DNA from: Prochlorococcus sp. AG-347-M15 | GTDB taxonomy: Bacteria > Cyanobacteriota > Cyanobacteriia > PCC-6307 > Cyanobiaceae | DNA: 64,000 bases | Assembly: GCA_003281185.1 (NCBI GenBank) | Contig: QCCS01000002.1 | Location: forward strand, 1 to 64,000 | Direction: 5' to 3' | Part shown: one piece after another, positions 28,746 through 36,881 of the stretch | Layout: each line of letters starts with the position of its first letter | How positions within the stretch are numbered: the stretch's first letter is position 1 | The notes under the pieces: model-generated | Told to the model about the DNA's origin: nothing | The model's input: only the letters and a program-made list of their open reading frames with translations | The model's database searches: none | Translations under genes and position numbers: made by a program

Positions 28746-28751
28746 TATAAT
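28746..28751 (+). promoter_or_regulatory. Candidate -10 box for tRNA-Trp
   Basis: A perfect TATAAT sits 9 bases before the first tRNA base, the usual distance for a -10 element of a mature-end transcript. No good -35 box stands at 17 bp, so read-through from rplS is also possible. Confidence 0.45.
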
Positions 28752-28760
28752 CATTTAAAT

Positions 28761-28833
28761 GCGTCGTTAGTTCAGTTGGTAGAACGCAGGTCTCCAAAAC
28801 CTGATGTCGGGGGTTCAAGTCCTCCACGACGCG
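28761..28833 (+). tRNA. trnW: tRNA-Trp (anticodon CCA)
   Basis: The 73-base cloverleaf has a 7-bp acceptor stem (GCGTCGT with ACGACGC), a D-arm with AGTTGGT, an anticodon stem CAGGT/ACCTG around the loop CTCCAAA with anticodon CCA at 28794-28796, and a T-arm containing GGTTCAAGTCC. The discriminator base is G, as expected for tRNA-Trp. CCA is not encoded, so it is added after transcription. It lies between rplS and a 64-residue hypothetical gene. Confidence 0.96.
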
Positions 28834-28869
28834 TTTGATCAACATTATGTAAATCATTTTTTTCATAAA

Positions 28870-29064
28870 ATGGAGTTAGATCTTCAACCTGGGGACGTAG
28901 TTAAGGTCCTTGAATCAGCAGCTTTAGGATGGGTTCGTGCAAGAGTTATCAGAGTTAAGTCTGGTGGCAGAGTTGTCGTACAAAGTGACCAAGGAAGAGA
29001 ATTTACAGCCAGAGGTAACCAAGTTAGGTTAATAGAACCTGCTGGCTTTAGACCTCAAAAATAA
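28870..29064 (+). CDS. Conserved small protein (64 aa)
   Basis: Starts at the ATG at 28870, 36 bp after tRNA-Trp; an apparent longer frame reaches back into the tRNA and is an artefact. The 64-residue product (MELDLQPGDVVKVLESAALG at the N-terminus) looks like a compact beta protein with alternating Val-rich strands (ARVIRVKSGGRVVVQSD) and a final basic tail FRPQK, suggesting an SH3- or KOW-like fold. No family is recognised with confidence. Nothing in it points to membrane or export. Confidence 0.7.
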   Translation: MELDLQPGDVVKVLESAALGWVRARVIRVKSGGRVVVQSDQGREFTARGNQVRLIEPAGFRPQK

Positions 29065-29214
29065 ATAGTTTTTCATAAATAAGACAGTTCTTAAACTAAC
29101 AATTTCTTTAAATCCTCAAATTAATAAATTTTTTTTATTACAACAACATTAATAAAGTATTATGATCTGATAATTTTAAGAATGACGTTCTAATTAACTT
29201 TAGAACAAAACCCT

Positions 29215-29288
29215 GGGACCGTAGTTCAACTGGTTAGAGCACCGCCCTGTCACGGCGGAAGTTGCGGGTTCGAATCCCGTCGGTCCCG
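29215..29288 (+). tRNA. trnD: tRNA-Asp (anticodon GTC)
   Basis: The 74-base cloverleaf has acceptor GGGACCG paired with CGGTCCC, anticodon stem CCGCC/GGCGG around CTGTCAC with anticodon GTC at 29249-29251, and a T-loop GGTTCGAATCC. The discriminator base is G, matching the tRNA-Asp identity set. CCA is not encoded. gltX begins only 15 bases after its 3' end. Confidence 0.97.
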
Positions 29289-29300
29289 TTTTTTTTTTTT
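29289..29300 (+). terminator. 12-base T-run after tRNA-Asp
   Basis: Twelve consecutive T bases follow the tRNA discriminator directly and end four bases before the gltX start codon. The strong tRNA fold just upstream plus the T-run could terminate part of the transcript; the rest would read into gltX. Homopolymers this long may also be length-variable. Confidence 0.4.
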
Positions 29301-29303
29301 AAT

Positions 29304-30737
29304 TTGGAAAAACGTTTAAGATTAGCTCCAAGTCCAACGGGCTTATTTCATATTGGAACAGCTAGAACAGCATTATTCAATTGGTTGTATGCACAAAAAA
29401 TACAAGGGAAGTTCCTCATTAGAATAGAAGATACAGATTTTCTTAGATCTAAATCTGAATACACAAAAAATATACTAGAGGGATTAACATGGCTTGGGCT
29501 TAATTGGGATGAAGAACCAGTAAAGCAAAGTGACCGAATTTTAACTCACAAGAAATTCATAAAAAAGCTCTTGGAATCTGGGGCTGCATATAGATGCTTT
29601 ACTACAGAAGATGAAATTTCTGAATTAAGAGAAGAACAAAAAAAGAAGGGTTTACCGCCAAAACATGATAATAGGCACAGGAATCTTTCAAAAGACGAAA
29701 TAGAAAAATTCATATCCCAAGGAAGGACTTCAGTAATAAGGTTTAAAATTGATGAAAAAGAACAAATTAAATGGTTAGATCAGGTAAGAGGTGAAATAAC
29801 ATGGCAAGGGAAGGACTTGGGTGGTGATTTAGTTTTATCTAGAAGGGCTATAGGATATGAGATTGGAGAACCTTTGTATAATCTTGCAGTTGTAGTTGAT
29901 GATAATTTCATGAAAATTACCCATGTAATAAGGGGTGAAGACCATATCTCCAATACTGCGAAACAAATATTGCTTTATCAAGCGTTAGATTTCAAACTAC
30001 CAACTTTTTCTCATACGCCATTAATACTAAATAGCGAAGGGAAAAAATTATCCAAGAGAGATTGCGTTACTTCAATAGACGAATTTAGAGATATGGGATA
30101 TTTACCTGAGGCATTAGCAAACTATATGGCCTTTCTTGGTTGGTCTCCAAAATCCGCCGAGAGTGAAATACTTTCACTTGATGAGATATCTAAAATTTTT
30201 GACTTATCAGATATAAATAAAGCTGGCGCTAAATTCAGTTGGGAAAAACTTAACTGGATTAATTCTCAATACATAAAAAATATGGAATCAGTAAAGTTAA
30301 GTGAGATCATAAAGGAATACTGGGATAATATGAGTTGGGAACCACCATCTCAAGAATGGGCTATTAAACTAACGAATTTGATTAAGGATTCAATGACTCT
30401 TTTAAAAGACGCCATTGATCAGTCAAAACCATTTTTTTTATTGCCTTCAATTCATGAGGAGGGTAAGGATTTTCTCAAAAACGAAGTCAGTAAATTATCT
30501 CTAAAACTAATCTTAAATTATTTAATTAAGCAAGATGCCTTAAAATTAAACAAAGAAAAGGCTAAAGAAATAATAAATGATATCTCGAAAAATCATAATA
30601 TTAAAAAAGCGATATTAATGAAATCATTAAGAGTTGCCTTTTTTGGTTCTCTCAGTGGGCCAGATTTAATTCAAAGTTGGGAACTTTTCTCTGAGAGTAA
30701 AAGTGATATTTCAAGAATTAAAAGATGTCTTCCATGA
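29304..30737 (+). CDS. gltX: Glutamyl-tRNA synthetase
   Basis: Charges tRNA-Glu, which feeds both translation and tetrapyrrole synthesis. The 477-residue class I enzyme begins with [13 protein letters not shown] from a TTG at 29304; a longer frame would run into tRNA-Asp. The HIGH-type motif is HIGTA (16-20), the second class I motif is KLSKRD, and the [11 protein letters not shown] and [13 protein letters not shown] segments fit the family. In genomes without GlnRS, GltX is non-discriminating and also charges tRNA-Gln; that is inferred from the group, not shown here. There is no visible Shine-Dalgarno because the T-run occupies its place. It converges on the antiporter gene with 2 bp between. 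Confidence 0.95.
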   Translation: MEKRLRLAPSPTGLFHIGTARTALFNWLYAQKIQGKFLIRIEDTDFLRSKSEYTKNILEGLTWLGLNWDEEPVKQSDRILTHKKFIKKLLESGAAYRCFTTEDEISELREEQKKKGLPPKHDNRHRNLSKDEIEKFISQGRTSVIRFKIDEKEQIKWLDQVRGEITWQGKDLGGDLVLSRRAIGYEIGEPLYNLAVVVDDNFMKITHVIRGEDHISNTAKQILLYQALDFKLPTFSHTPLILNSEGKKLSKRDCVTSIDEFRDMGYLPEALANYMAFLGWSPKSAESEILSLDEISKIFDLSDINKAGAKFSWEKLNWINSQYIKNMESVKLSEIIKEYWDNMSWEPPSQEWAIKLTNLIKDSMTLLKDAIDQSKPFFLLPSIHEEGKDFLKNEVSKLSLKLILNYLIKQDALKLNKEKAKEIINDISKNHNIKKAILMKSLRVAFFGSLSGPDLIQSWELFSESKSDISRIKRCLP

Positions 30738-30739
30738 AT

Positions 30740-31939
30740 CTAAATATTTTTCTGGTCTAATTCAAGCTGATTCGCCAAAGGTTTAGCTGTAAGACCTTGG
30801 ATTCCTACTGTCATTAATATAGTAAGAAATACTAAACCTTGAAGACGTCCAGCGCCAAGAATACCAGCTTGTTCTAAACGGATAGAAAAAAGAGAGGCAA
30901 CTGCTGCAGTAACAATACCTCTTGGGGCCAACCAGGCTAAAAACACTTTTTCTTTTAAGTCTAATTCTTTTCCCATTGTTGCTATCCAAATTGAGATAGG
31001 ACGAACAATTACCATCAACATAAAAACGCAAATAACCCCTCCCCAACCTAGAGGACTTAATTCACCCCAAGAAACATCAGCTGCCAAAAGAGGGAAAAGA
31101 ACTGTAATCGCTAATTGAGCTAATTCACCTATCAAATTATCCAATCTTTCCTTATCTATTACTTCTCTTTTGCCCACAATAAAACCTGCCGCGACTGAAG
31201 CAGGTAAACCTGATTCTGGCAAAAAATATTCACTAATACCATACACAAGAAAAATAAATCCAAGAGTAACTTGAAGCTCTAATCCAAATGAGGCTTCATT
31301 TTTTATTTTCTTTAAAATTTCTGATAGCAACCATCCTGCACTTAATCCTATTAAAACTCCTCCCCCTAATCTTTGCATTAAAGCAATAAATACATCGTTA
31401 ATCCCGCGTAGGTCCCCTAAAGTTAGTTCTAGTAGTAACAATGCTAGCACTGCACCAATTGGTTCAAGTAACAAGCCTTCAGCTTTTAAAACTTCCGAAA
31501 GAGGGGAAGCTAATTTTATTTGTTCTACTAATGGGGATACAACCGTTGGTCCAGTCGCAAGAACAATGGCACTATATATTCCTGCAACTTGCCATGAAAG
31601 ACCTGCAAGCCAATGAGCAATAAAGATTCCAGATGATAATGAAATAAAAAGTCTTACCAATGAAATTTTCAAAACAGTATTTCTTATATTCCCTTCAGGC
31701 AGTTTTAAATTTAATCCTCCTTCAAATAGGACCAAGCAGACTAAAAGCCCTACGATAGTTTCAAGTCCTGGTCCAAGATCTAAAGGCTCAACAAGACCTA
31801 AACCTGATCTTCCTATGAATAATCCAGAAAGTAATAAAATAACAACACTAGGGAATCCTGTAAAAGAAGAAAATAATCGAGCACAAGCTCCTGCGAATAC
31901 AGTTATACCCCAAAGTAATCCAAGCCTTTCAGGCGTCAT
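30740..31939 (-). CDS. Na+(K+)/H+ antiporter, CPA1 type
   Basis: An inner-membrane antiporter that exchanges sodium or potassium for protons. The 399-residue protein has about 12 hydrophobic helices, typical motifs VCLVLFEGGLNLKLPEG (near residue 70) and the ion-site segment ATGPTVVSPLVEQI (near 127), and a FIVGKREVID signature. No long C-terminal cytosolic domain is attached, unlike larger NhaP forms. The start is ATG. Three tandem 10-bp repeats sit 120 bp upstream. It converges on gltX. Ion selectivity cannot be read from sequence. Confidence 0.9.
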   Translation of the reverse strand: MTPERLGLLWGITVFAGACARLFSSFTGFPSVVILLLSGLFIGRSGLGLVEPLDLGPGLETIVGLLVCLVLFEGGLNLKLPEGNIRNTVLKISLVRLFISLSSGIFIAHWLAGLSWQVAGIYSAIVLATGPTVVSPLVEQIKLASPLSEVLKAEGLLLEPIGAVLALLLLELTLGDLRGINDVFIALMQRLGGGVLIGLSAGWLLSEILKKIKNEASFGLELQVTLGFIFLVYGISEYFLPESGLPASVAAGFIVGKREVIDKERLDNLIGELAQLAITVLFPLLAADVSWGELSPLGWGGVICVFMLMVIVRPISIWIATMGKELDLKEKVFLAWLAPRGIVTAAVASLFSIRLEQAGILGAGRLQGLVFLTILMTVGIQGLTAKPLANQLELDQKNI

Positions 31940-32060
31940 ATAAATTTATAAATAAAAAAATATTTATTATTTTGATTAAATCAATAATCTTATCGCAAGT
32001 CCATTAAAAACAATACTTTTTAATTTAATTAATCAGCTCAATAAACTGTATTTTATTAAA

Positions 32061-32090
32061 TCTCTCAAAATCTCTCAAAATCTCTCAAAA
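32061..32090. repeat. 3 x 10-bp tandem repeat
   Basis: Three exact head-to-tail copies of TCTCTCAAAA at 32061-32070, 32071-32080 and 32081-32090. They lie in the 182-bp region between the antiporter gene and the hli gene, upstream of the antiporter start and downstream of hli. They may be a slippage product or a regulatory element of the antiporter promoter. Confidence 0.9.
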
Positions 32091-32121
32091 TCACTTTTAA
32101 ATCAAATTAATTTAATGTCTA

Positions 32122-32298
32122 TTAAGAAAATTTTGTTAATAAAGCAATAATAATAAAAATTAAACCTATACCAACAGTTGCCATTCTTCCGTTCCATATT
32201 TCAGCTTGAGGAGTAAAACCTCTTTTCCATAAATTTAGTTCCTTTTTATCAACTAAGTTTGTTGTATCTTTAATCTCAATTTCAGGTTCTTTGTTCAT
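32122..32298 (-). CDS. hli: High-light-inducible (Hli/SCP) protein
   Basis: A 58-residue one-helix chlorophyll-binding protein that protects photosystems under stress. The signature is PQAEIWNGRMATVGIGLIF (residues 30-48): the Glu and Asn-Gly-Arg of the CAB-family helix are all present, followed by a hydrophobic run to residue 55. The N-terminal half is charged and faces the stroma. Most family members have NGRLAMLG, so NGRMATVG is a mild variant. It begins at ATG 32298, 5 bp after tsaD on the same strand, which suggests co-transcription; this is a coupling worth noting because hli genes are usually stress-induced. Confidence 0.92.
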   Translation of the reverse strand: MNKEPEIEIKDTTNLVDKKELNLWKRGFTPQAEIWNGRMATVGIGLIFIIIALLTKFS

Positions 32299-32303
32299 TG
32301 GAT

Positions 32304-33374
32304 TTAGAAAGGAGGATTTTCTTCATAAAGTGTATTTGCTTGTTCAATTGATAGTCTTCCTGAGACACCTAATTTAAGGGAACTTAAATGATCCTTGAAT
32401 TTGATTCTGAACAAAGCCGCAGCTCCAATCATCGCTGCATTATCTGTGCAAAGATTAAGGGGAGCTAAATGAACTTTAATAGATTTTTTGCTGGCTTCAC
32501 TAATCATCATTTTTCTTAATGTATTATTTGCAGCCACGCCTCCAACTACAACAACACTATCCAAGCTATGATCTTCTGCACATTTTATGGTTCTCTCTAC
32601 TAAGACCTCTGCCACTACTCTCTCAAAACTTGCTGCAATATCAGAAATAGGAACGTTCTTCCCATCTAAATTAATTTTTTCAACTAACCTCAATACAGCA
32701 GTTTTTAGACCACTAAAGGAGAAATCATATTTAAGAAATCCGCCTTTTTTATCTGAAATCCTACATTTTGGTAAATTAAATTTCATTGGGTCCCCATTTT
32801 TAGCAATCTTTTCAATTGCCGGTCCTCCTGGATAACTAAGGCCTAATAATCTGGCAACTTTATCAAAAGCTTCTCCAGCAGCATCATCAAAACTTTTCCC
32901 AAGTCTTTGCATTCCCCTTCTATCATCAACCATTATCAATTCAGTATGCCCTCCGCTAACTAGTAATGTAAGAAAAGATCTCTTTGGATAGTTTTCTGAA
33001 AATAGAATTGAAGATAAATGCCCCTCTAAATGATGAATTCCCAAAAATGGTTTTGAATGTAACATGCAAAGTGATCTTGCAGTTATAGAACCAACGCGTA
33101 AACACCCAACTAATCCTGGAGCTACAGTTGATGCTATATAATCAATATCCTTAATTTTGATTTTCGATTCTGTGAGAGCCTTTTCTAAAACAAAGGGTAA
33201 TAACTCTAAGTGCTTTCTTGCTGCAAGTTCAGGAACTACTCCTCCCCATTTTGAATGATCTTCAATTTGAGAGGCAATTATATTTGAATGTATTGTGAAG
33301 GTATCGCCAATATTAGAAACTATTGAGACAGAGGTCTCATCACAACTTGTTTCAATAGCTAAAACTTTGCGCAT
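32304..33374 (-). CDS. tsaD: tRNA N6-adenosine threonylcarbamoyltransferase
   Basis: Transfers the threonylcarbamoyl group to A37 of ANN-decoding tRNAs, together with TsaB and TsaE. The 356-residue protein shows AIETSCDETSVSIV (6-19), PGLVGCLRVG (86-95), the metal-binding HHLEGH (114-119, ligands His115 and His119), LVSGGHTELI and the ATPase-like VVVGGVAANNTLR. Length and motif order are normal. The start is ATG. It precedes hli by 5 bp on the same strand and is divergent from psaF with 74 bp between the starts. Confidence 0.97.
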   Translation of the reverse strand: MRKVLAIETSCDETSVSIVSNIGDTFTIHSNIIASQIEDHSKWGGVVPELAARKHLELLPFVLEKALTESKIKIKDIDYIASTVAPGLVGCLRVGSITARSLCMLHSKPFLGIHHLEGHLSSILFSENYPKRSFLTLLVSGGHTELIMVDDRRGMQRLGKSFDDAAGEAFDKVARLLGLSYPGGPAIEKIAKNGDPMKFNLPKCRISDKKGGFLKYDFSFSGLKTAVLRLVEKINLDGKNVPISDIAASFERVVAEVLVERTIKCAEDHSLDSVVVVGGVAANNTLRKMMISEASKKSIKVHLAPLNLCTDNAAMIGAAALFRIKFKDHLSSLKLGVSGRLSIEQANTLYEENPPF

Positions 33375-33448
33375 ATTTGATACAACTTGTTCTATTTTAA
33401 TATTAATTTCTTACTTAACACACTATAGGGAATTAAAGATTGCAACTT

Positions 33449-34003
33449 ATGAAATTCTTTTTTTCAATCATAACCTCAGTTTTTCTGTTCCTCGGAATTA
33501 CTCCAATTGCTCTAGCTGCTAATGGACCTGCCTTAAACGCAGATAGAGCTAGCACAGAATATACAGCTTCAGCCCTCACAAAATGCTCTGAAAATCCTAA
33601 ATTCATCGAGAGAGCAAATTCTGCAACTACTCAAAAAGACATCGCAAGATTTGAAAGATACGGAAAAGCATCATGCGGAGATGATGGTCTTCCACATTTA
33701 ATAATTGGACCTCCTCTAGAGCCATGGGGGGCACTTTTAAATAGAGGTCATGAAGGAGATTTACTTATTCCAGGAGTATTGTTCATCTATATTGCTGGAA
33801 TTATAGGTTGGTCTGGAAGAGAGTATCTTATTGAATCAAAAAAGACTAAGAATCCAGCAGATCTTGAGATAATTATTGATCTAGACTTAGCCAGAAAATG
33901 TCTTGTAAAAGGAGCACAATGGCCACTTCTTGCTAATAAACAAGGTAGAAATGGGGACTTAAGAGAGAAAGATAACAACATTACACTTAATGGTCCCCGC
34001 TAA
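33449..34003 (+). CDS. psaF: Photosystem I subunit III (PsaF)
   Basis: The plastocyanin/cytochrome c docking subunit of photosystem I. The 184-residue precursor begins at the ATG at 33449 (a TTG at 33440 is not needed) and has a signal peptide with hydrophobic core and AxA-type cleavage after ALA near residue 24. The mature part contains a lumenal region with ALTKCSENPKF and GKASCGDDGLPHLI (two cysteines), the helix IPGVLFIYIAGIIGWSGREYL and a stromal tail. It is followed by psaJ after 27 bp in the standard psaFJ order. Confidence 0.97.
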   Translation: MKFFFSIITSVFLFLGITPIALAANGPALNADRASTEYTASALTKCSENPKFIERANSATTQKDIARFERYGKASCGDDGLPHLIIGPPLEPWGALLNRGHEGDLLIPGVLFIYIAGIIGWSGREYLIESKKTKNPADLEIIIDLDLARKCLVKGAQWPLLANKQGRNGDLREKDNNITLNGPR

Positions 34004-34030
34004 ACATCTTTAAAAACTTTCATTAAACAA

Positions 34031-34165
34031 ATGTTCAAAATTCTAAACACAAAATTTGTCAGATCTGCGCCAGTGGTAGCAGCAATATGGTTAAGCCTTA
34101 CAGCTGGAATAATTATTGAATTTAATAGGTTTTTCCCAGATTTATTATTCCATCCAATGAGCTGA
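34031..34165 (+). CDS. psaJ: Photosystem I subunit IX (PsaJ)
   Basis: A 44-residue single-helix subunit next to PsaF in photosystem I. The sequence begins [20 protein letters not shown], runs through one hydrophobic helix (about residues 12-30) and ends with [12 protein letters not shown]; the RFFPD motif and overall length are typical. It was found by reading the gap after psaF. A strong 14-bp hairpin with a T-run follows immediately, so the psaFJ transcript probably ends here. Confidence 0.95.
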   Translation: MFKILNTKFVRSAPVVAAIWLSLTAGIIIEFNRFFPDLLFHPMS

Positions 34166-34172
34166 TAAAGAG

Positions 34173-34210
34173 AAAATAATCAAGTTTTTATTAACTTGAT
34201 TATTTTTTTT
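34173..34210. terminator. Strong bidirectional terminator between psaJ and gmk
   Basis: A perfect 14-bp stem (34173-34186 with 34193-34206, 6-base loop) followed by a T-run on the + strand. The hairpin starts 8 bases after the psaJ stop and overlaps the end of the converging gmk gene, so it should end both transcripts. A matching A-run on the left gives a T-run for the - strand. Confidence 0.8.
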
Positions 34211-34734
34211 GCTGTTTCATCAACATTGTGATTTGTTAATGCAAAATCAAATTGATTTGATACTGAAATCTCATAATTAGCCCTTGTGAGTCTTTTTTTA
34301 ATTGCCTCTTCTTTTTCTGTACCTCTATTTCTTATTCTTCTCTCTAACTCTTCTTTATCCGGAGGAAGTAAAAATATTGAAAGTGAATTAGGGAACTTAT
34401 TTTTTATTTGCCTTGCACCCTCTACTTCAATCTCAAGTAGTACAGTAAATCCCTTTTTTATTTTCTCATTAACAGAAGACAAAGGCGTTCCATAGTAGTT
34501 CCCTGCGAATTGAGCCCATTCAAGGAAAAGATTTTGTTCAATCATTTCTTTAAACTTTTCTTGATTTAAAAAGTAGTAATTTTCACCATCCTTCTCTCCC
34601 TCTCTAGGTTCTCTAGTAGTAGCAGATATTGAAAGCCAAAAATTTTTTTCTTTACCTATTATTTCTTTAACAACTGTTCCTTTACCAACTCCGCTGGGTC
34701 CAGTAAGGATAATGAGTTTTTTTTGATTTTTCAT
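34180..34734 (-). CDS. gmk: Guanylate kinase
   Basis: Phosphorylates GMP to GDP with ATP. The 184-residue enzyme has the P-loop GPSGVGKGT (12-20), the GMP-binding SISATTREPREGEKDGENYYF segment read in two parts, LEIEVEGARQIK and the RNRGTEKEEAIKKRL lid region. Length is typical of bacterial Gmk. The start is ATG. It converges on psaJ and its last codons are part of the shared hairpin. It is divergent from the RqcH-like gene across 49 bp. Confidence 0.96.
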   Translation of the reverse strand: MKNQKKLIILTGPSGVGKGTVVKEIIGKEKNFWLSISATTREPREGEKDGENYYFLNQEKFKEMIEQNLFLEWAQFAGNYYGTPLSSVNEKIKKGFTVLLEIEVEGARQIKNKFPNSLSIFLLPPDKEELERRIRNRGTEKEEAIKKRLTRANYEISVSNQFDFALTNHNVDETAKKIIKLIKT

Positions 34735-34783
34735 ATTAAATTTTTTACTGTAAGATAAACATCTTGTGAACTAAAAAGGAATA

Positions 34784-36508
34784 ATGCAAAAAGGTGTTCC
34801 ACAGATAATGGATATTACATCTATTAAATCTGTATTGCATTATTTAACAAAGAACATTTTACCTACAAAGTTTGAAACTGCCCAACAACCAGATCCCTAT
34901 ACAATTCAATTATGTTTCAGGGGAGTTAATTCTCAAACATGGTTAGAAGTTTCATGGAATGGAGACTCGCCTAGAATACTAAAGATAAGTAAGCCAGAAA
35001 AAATTGGGAGAGAAAGCACACTTTCTAAACAATTAAGATACGGATTAAAGTATATGGCTTTAATTTCGATTGATCAAGATGAATTCGAGAGAGTTATAAA
35101 ATTTGGTTTTGCAAAAAAACCTGGAGATGAAATTAGTAAGTATTTAATTTTTGAGTTAATGGGAAAACATAGTAATATTTTTTATTTGGATAATAAACAT
35201 AAAATAATTGCAGTTGGTAAACAAATTAAATCAAGTCAATCTAGTTTTAGAACAATTTCAACAGGATCAATTTATTCTGGCCCTCCAGTCAATATCAAAA
35301 AACAACCTCAAGAAGATGAGTCGTTTCAATCATGGAAAGACTCAATTTCAATAGTACCTGAGTCTTTGAAATACTGTTTAATAAATACCTATCAAGGAGT
35401 CAGCCCTATCCTCACAAAACAATTAGAGTTTGTTACCAAAACTGGCGATTCGGAAATAATGGAAAAAAATATTGATTTCATTAGCGATTCAGACTTAAAA
35501 GAGATATTTAAAAAATGGAAGATTTGGATAAATAGGTTTAAAAACAATAACTTCAGCTTTTCTATATTTAATAAAGATTTTTATTGCGTTTGGTTTTTCG
35601 ATAAAGAAATCAAATGCGAAAATCAAATAGATTTATGCACCGGTTTAGAGAATTATTATGATTTTCATCTGAAGCAAAAAAAACTTGAATTATTAGAAAA
35701 GAAAATTGAAGGGATAATTTTTAAACAGACCAATACTGAGAAAAAGAATTTAAATATTCAATATGATCTTCTGACAAAATCAGAAAACTACGAAGCATAT
35801 AAAGAAAAAGCTGACAGCATATTCAGTTCAAATGAAATTAAAAAAAAAGATATTATTAAAGGACAAAAACTATATAAAAAGTCAAAAAAACTCAAGAGAT
35901 CTAGAGACTTGATAAAAGAAAGATTAAATATTTACGAAACAAATCTAGAAAGATTAGATGAATTCACTACACTTCTTGAAAATCTAAATTCTCTAAATAA
36001 CGAAAAACTTTTTATGAGAATCAAACTACTTGAAGAAATTATGGAAGAAATATGTAATGAGTTTAATATTAATATCAAAAGGCAAAAAGAAGATAAGAAA
36101 AGTATATCTGAGATACAATCTTCACCAATTCAAGTTGACACTCCCACAGGATTGAAACTTCAAGTTGGGAGAAATATGAGGCAAAATGATTTAATAAGCT
36201 TTAAATTTTCAAAAAAAGGTGATCTATGGTTTCATGCACAGGAATCACCTGGTAGTCATGTAGTTTTAAAGTCTTCATCTAAGGCAGCATCTGAACAAGA
36301 CCTTCAAATAGCTGCAGATTTAGCTGCTTTATTTAGTAAGGCAAAAAGAAACATTAAAGTACCAATTAATTTAGTAAAGATCAAAGATTTGCAAAAAATA
36401 AAAAAAGGAGGACCGGGTTGCGTTTCTTTTAAAAACGGAGAAATTATTTGGGGAAATCCTACAAGAGGAGAAGATTATATTAAAAAAAATCTTAAAACAA
36501 TAATTTAG
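34784..36508 (+). CDS. rqcH: NFACT (RqcH/Rqc2-like) ribosome-quality-control protein
   Basis: RqcH binds obstructed 50S subunits and adds C-terminal alanine tails that mark stalled chains for degradation. The 574-residue protein has an N-terminal NFACT-N domain (QMDITSIKSVLHYL-like start), a long coiled coil (about 290-430, rich in Lys and Glu) and the C-terminal NFACT-R domain with KKGDLWFHAQESPGSHVVLKS and LVKIKDLQKIKKGGPGCV. The start ATG has AAGGA four bases upstream. In plants and cyanobacteria this family was once annotated as a fibronectin-binding protein, which is a name only. Confidence 0.9.
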   Translation: MQKGVPQIMDITSIKSVLHYLTKNILPTKFETAQQPDPYTIQLCFRGVNSQTWLEVSWNGDSPRILKISKPEKIGRESTLSKQLRYGLKYMALISIDQDEFERVIKFGFAKKPGDEISKYLIFELMGKHSNIFYLDNKHKIIAVGKQIKSSQSSFRTISTGSIYSGPPVNIKKQPQEDESFQSWKDSISIVPESLKYCLINTYQGVSPILTKQLEFVTKTGDSEIMEKNIDFISDSDLKEIFKKWKIWINRFKNNNFSFSIFNKDFYCVWFFDKEIKCENQIDLCTGLENYYDFHLKQKKLELLEKKIEGIIFKQTNTEKKNLNIQYDLLTKSENYEAYKEKADSIFSSNEIKKKDIIKGQKLYKKSKKLKRSRDLIKERLNIYETNLERLDEFTTLLENLNSLNNEKLFMRIKLLEEIMEEICNEFNINIKRQKEDKKSISEIQSSPIQVDTPTGLKLQVGRNMRQNDLISFKFSKKGDLWFHAQESPGSHVVLKSSSKAASEQDLQIAADLAALFSKAKRNIKVPINLVKIKDLQKIKKGGPGCVSFKNGEIIWGNPTRGEDYIKKNLKTII

Positions 36509-36537
36509 TTTATAATAAAAAAAATTTTTAAATTTAA

Positions 36538-36798
36538 ATGTTTGATTTTCTTTTAGGCACTCATGAATTTTTAGGAAATCATAGTTTTCCAGAATTTATT
36601 GTTGGATATCTATTTGGTGCTGCATTAATAATTGGAGCTCCTACTGTTTTCTTATTACTTGCCTTTGTAAGCGCTTTAATGAAAACAAATGGGAAAATGG
36701 GTGGATATAGAGAATACGAAACTTATGGTGAATCATCTCTAAATGATGCTCCTCCTTTCTTATTGCCAGATCCAACTAATCCTAAATTAAGTAAATAA
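36538..36798 (+). CDS. Small single-helix membrane protein, photosynthetic-organism type
   Basis: Not assigned. The 86-residue protein has one clear membrane helix (about 21-47, VGYLFGAALIIGAPTVFLLL) followed by a Gly/Tyr-rich charged stretch and a Pro-rich C-terminus. Gly-Ala-x-x-I-x-x-P patterns of this kind also occur in small photosystem subunits such as PsbX, but the resemblance is loose and the protein is about twice as long, so I do not claim it. It sits between rqcH and tatC on the same strand. Confidence 0.6.
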   Translation: MFDFLLGTHEFLGNHSFPEFIVGYLFGAALIIGAPTVFLLLAFVSALMKTNGKMGGYREYETYGESSLNDAPPFLLPDPTNPKLSK

Positions 36799-36881
36799 TT
36801 AAATTTATCGAGAATAAATTAATTGGACTTTGATAATAGTAATTTAAAATCTTTTTCTTACATAATCTTTATTAAATAATA

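Noticed and set aside
28804..28869. Upstream extension of the 64-residue gene into tRNA-Trp
   Set aside because: The extra residues are a translation of the tRNA 3' half; the ATG at 28870 gives a sensible N-terminus.
29262..29303. Upstream extension of gltX into tRNA-Asp
   Set aside because: The added residues translate the tRNA T-arm and the T-run; class I motifs begin right after the TTG at 29304.
32061..32090. Possible CRISPR-like array
   Set aside because: Units are directly adjacent 10-bp copies without spacers, and no cas genes are present.
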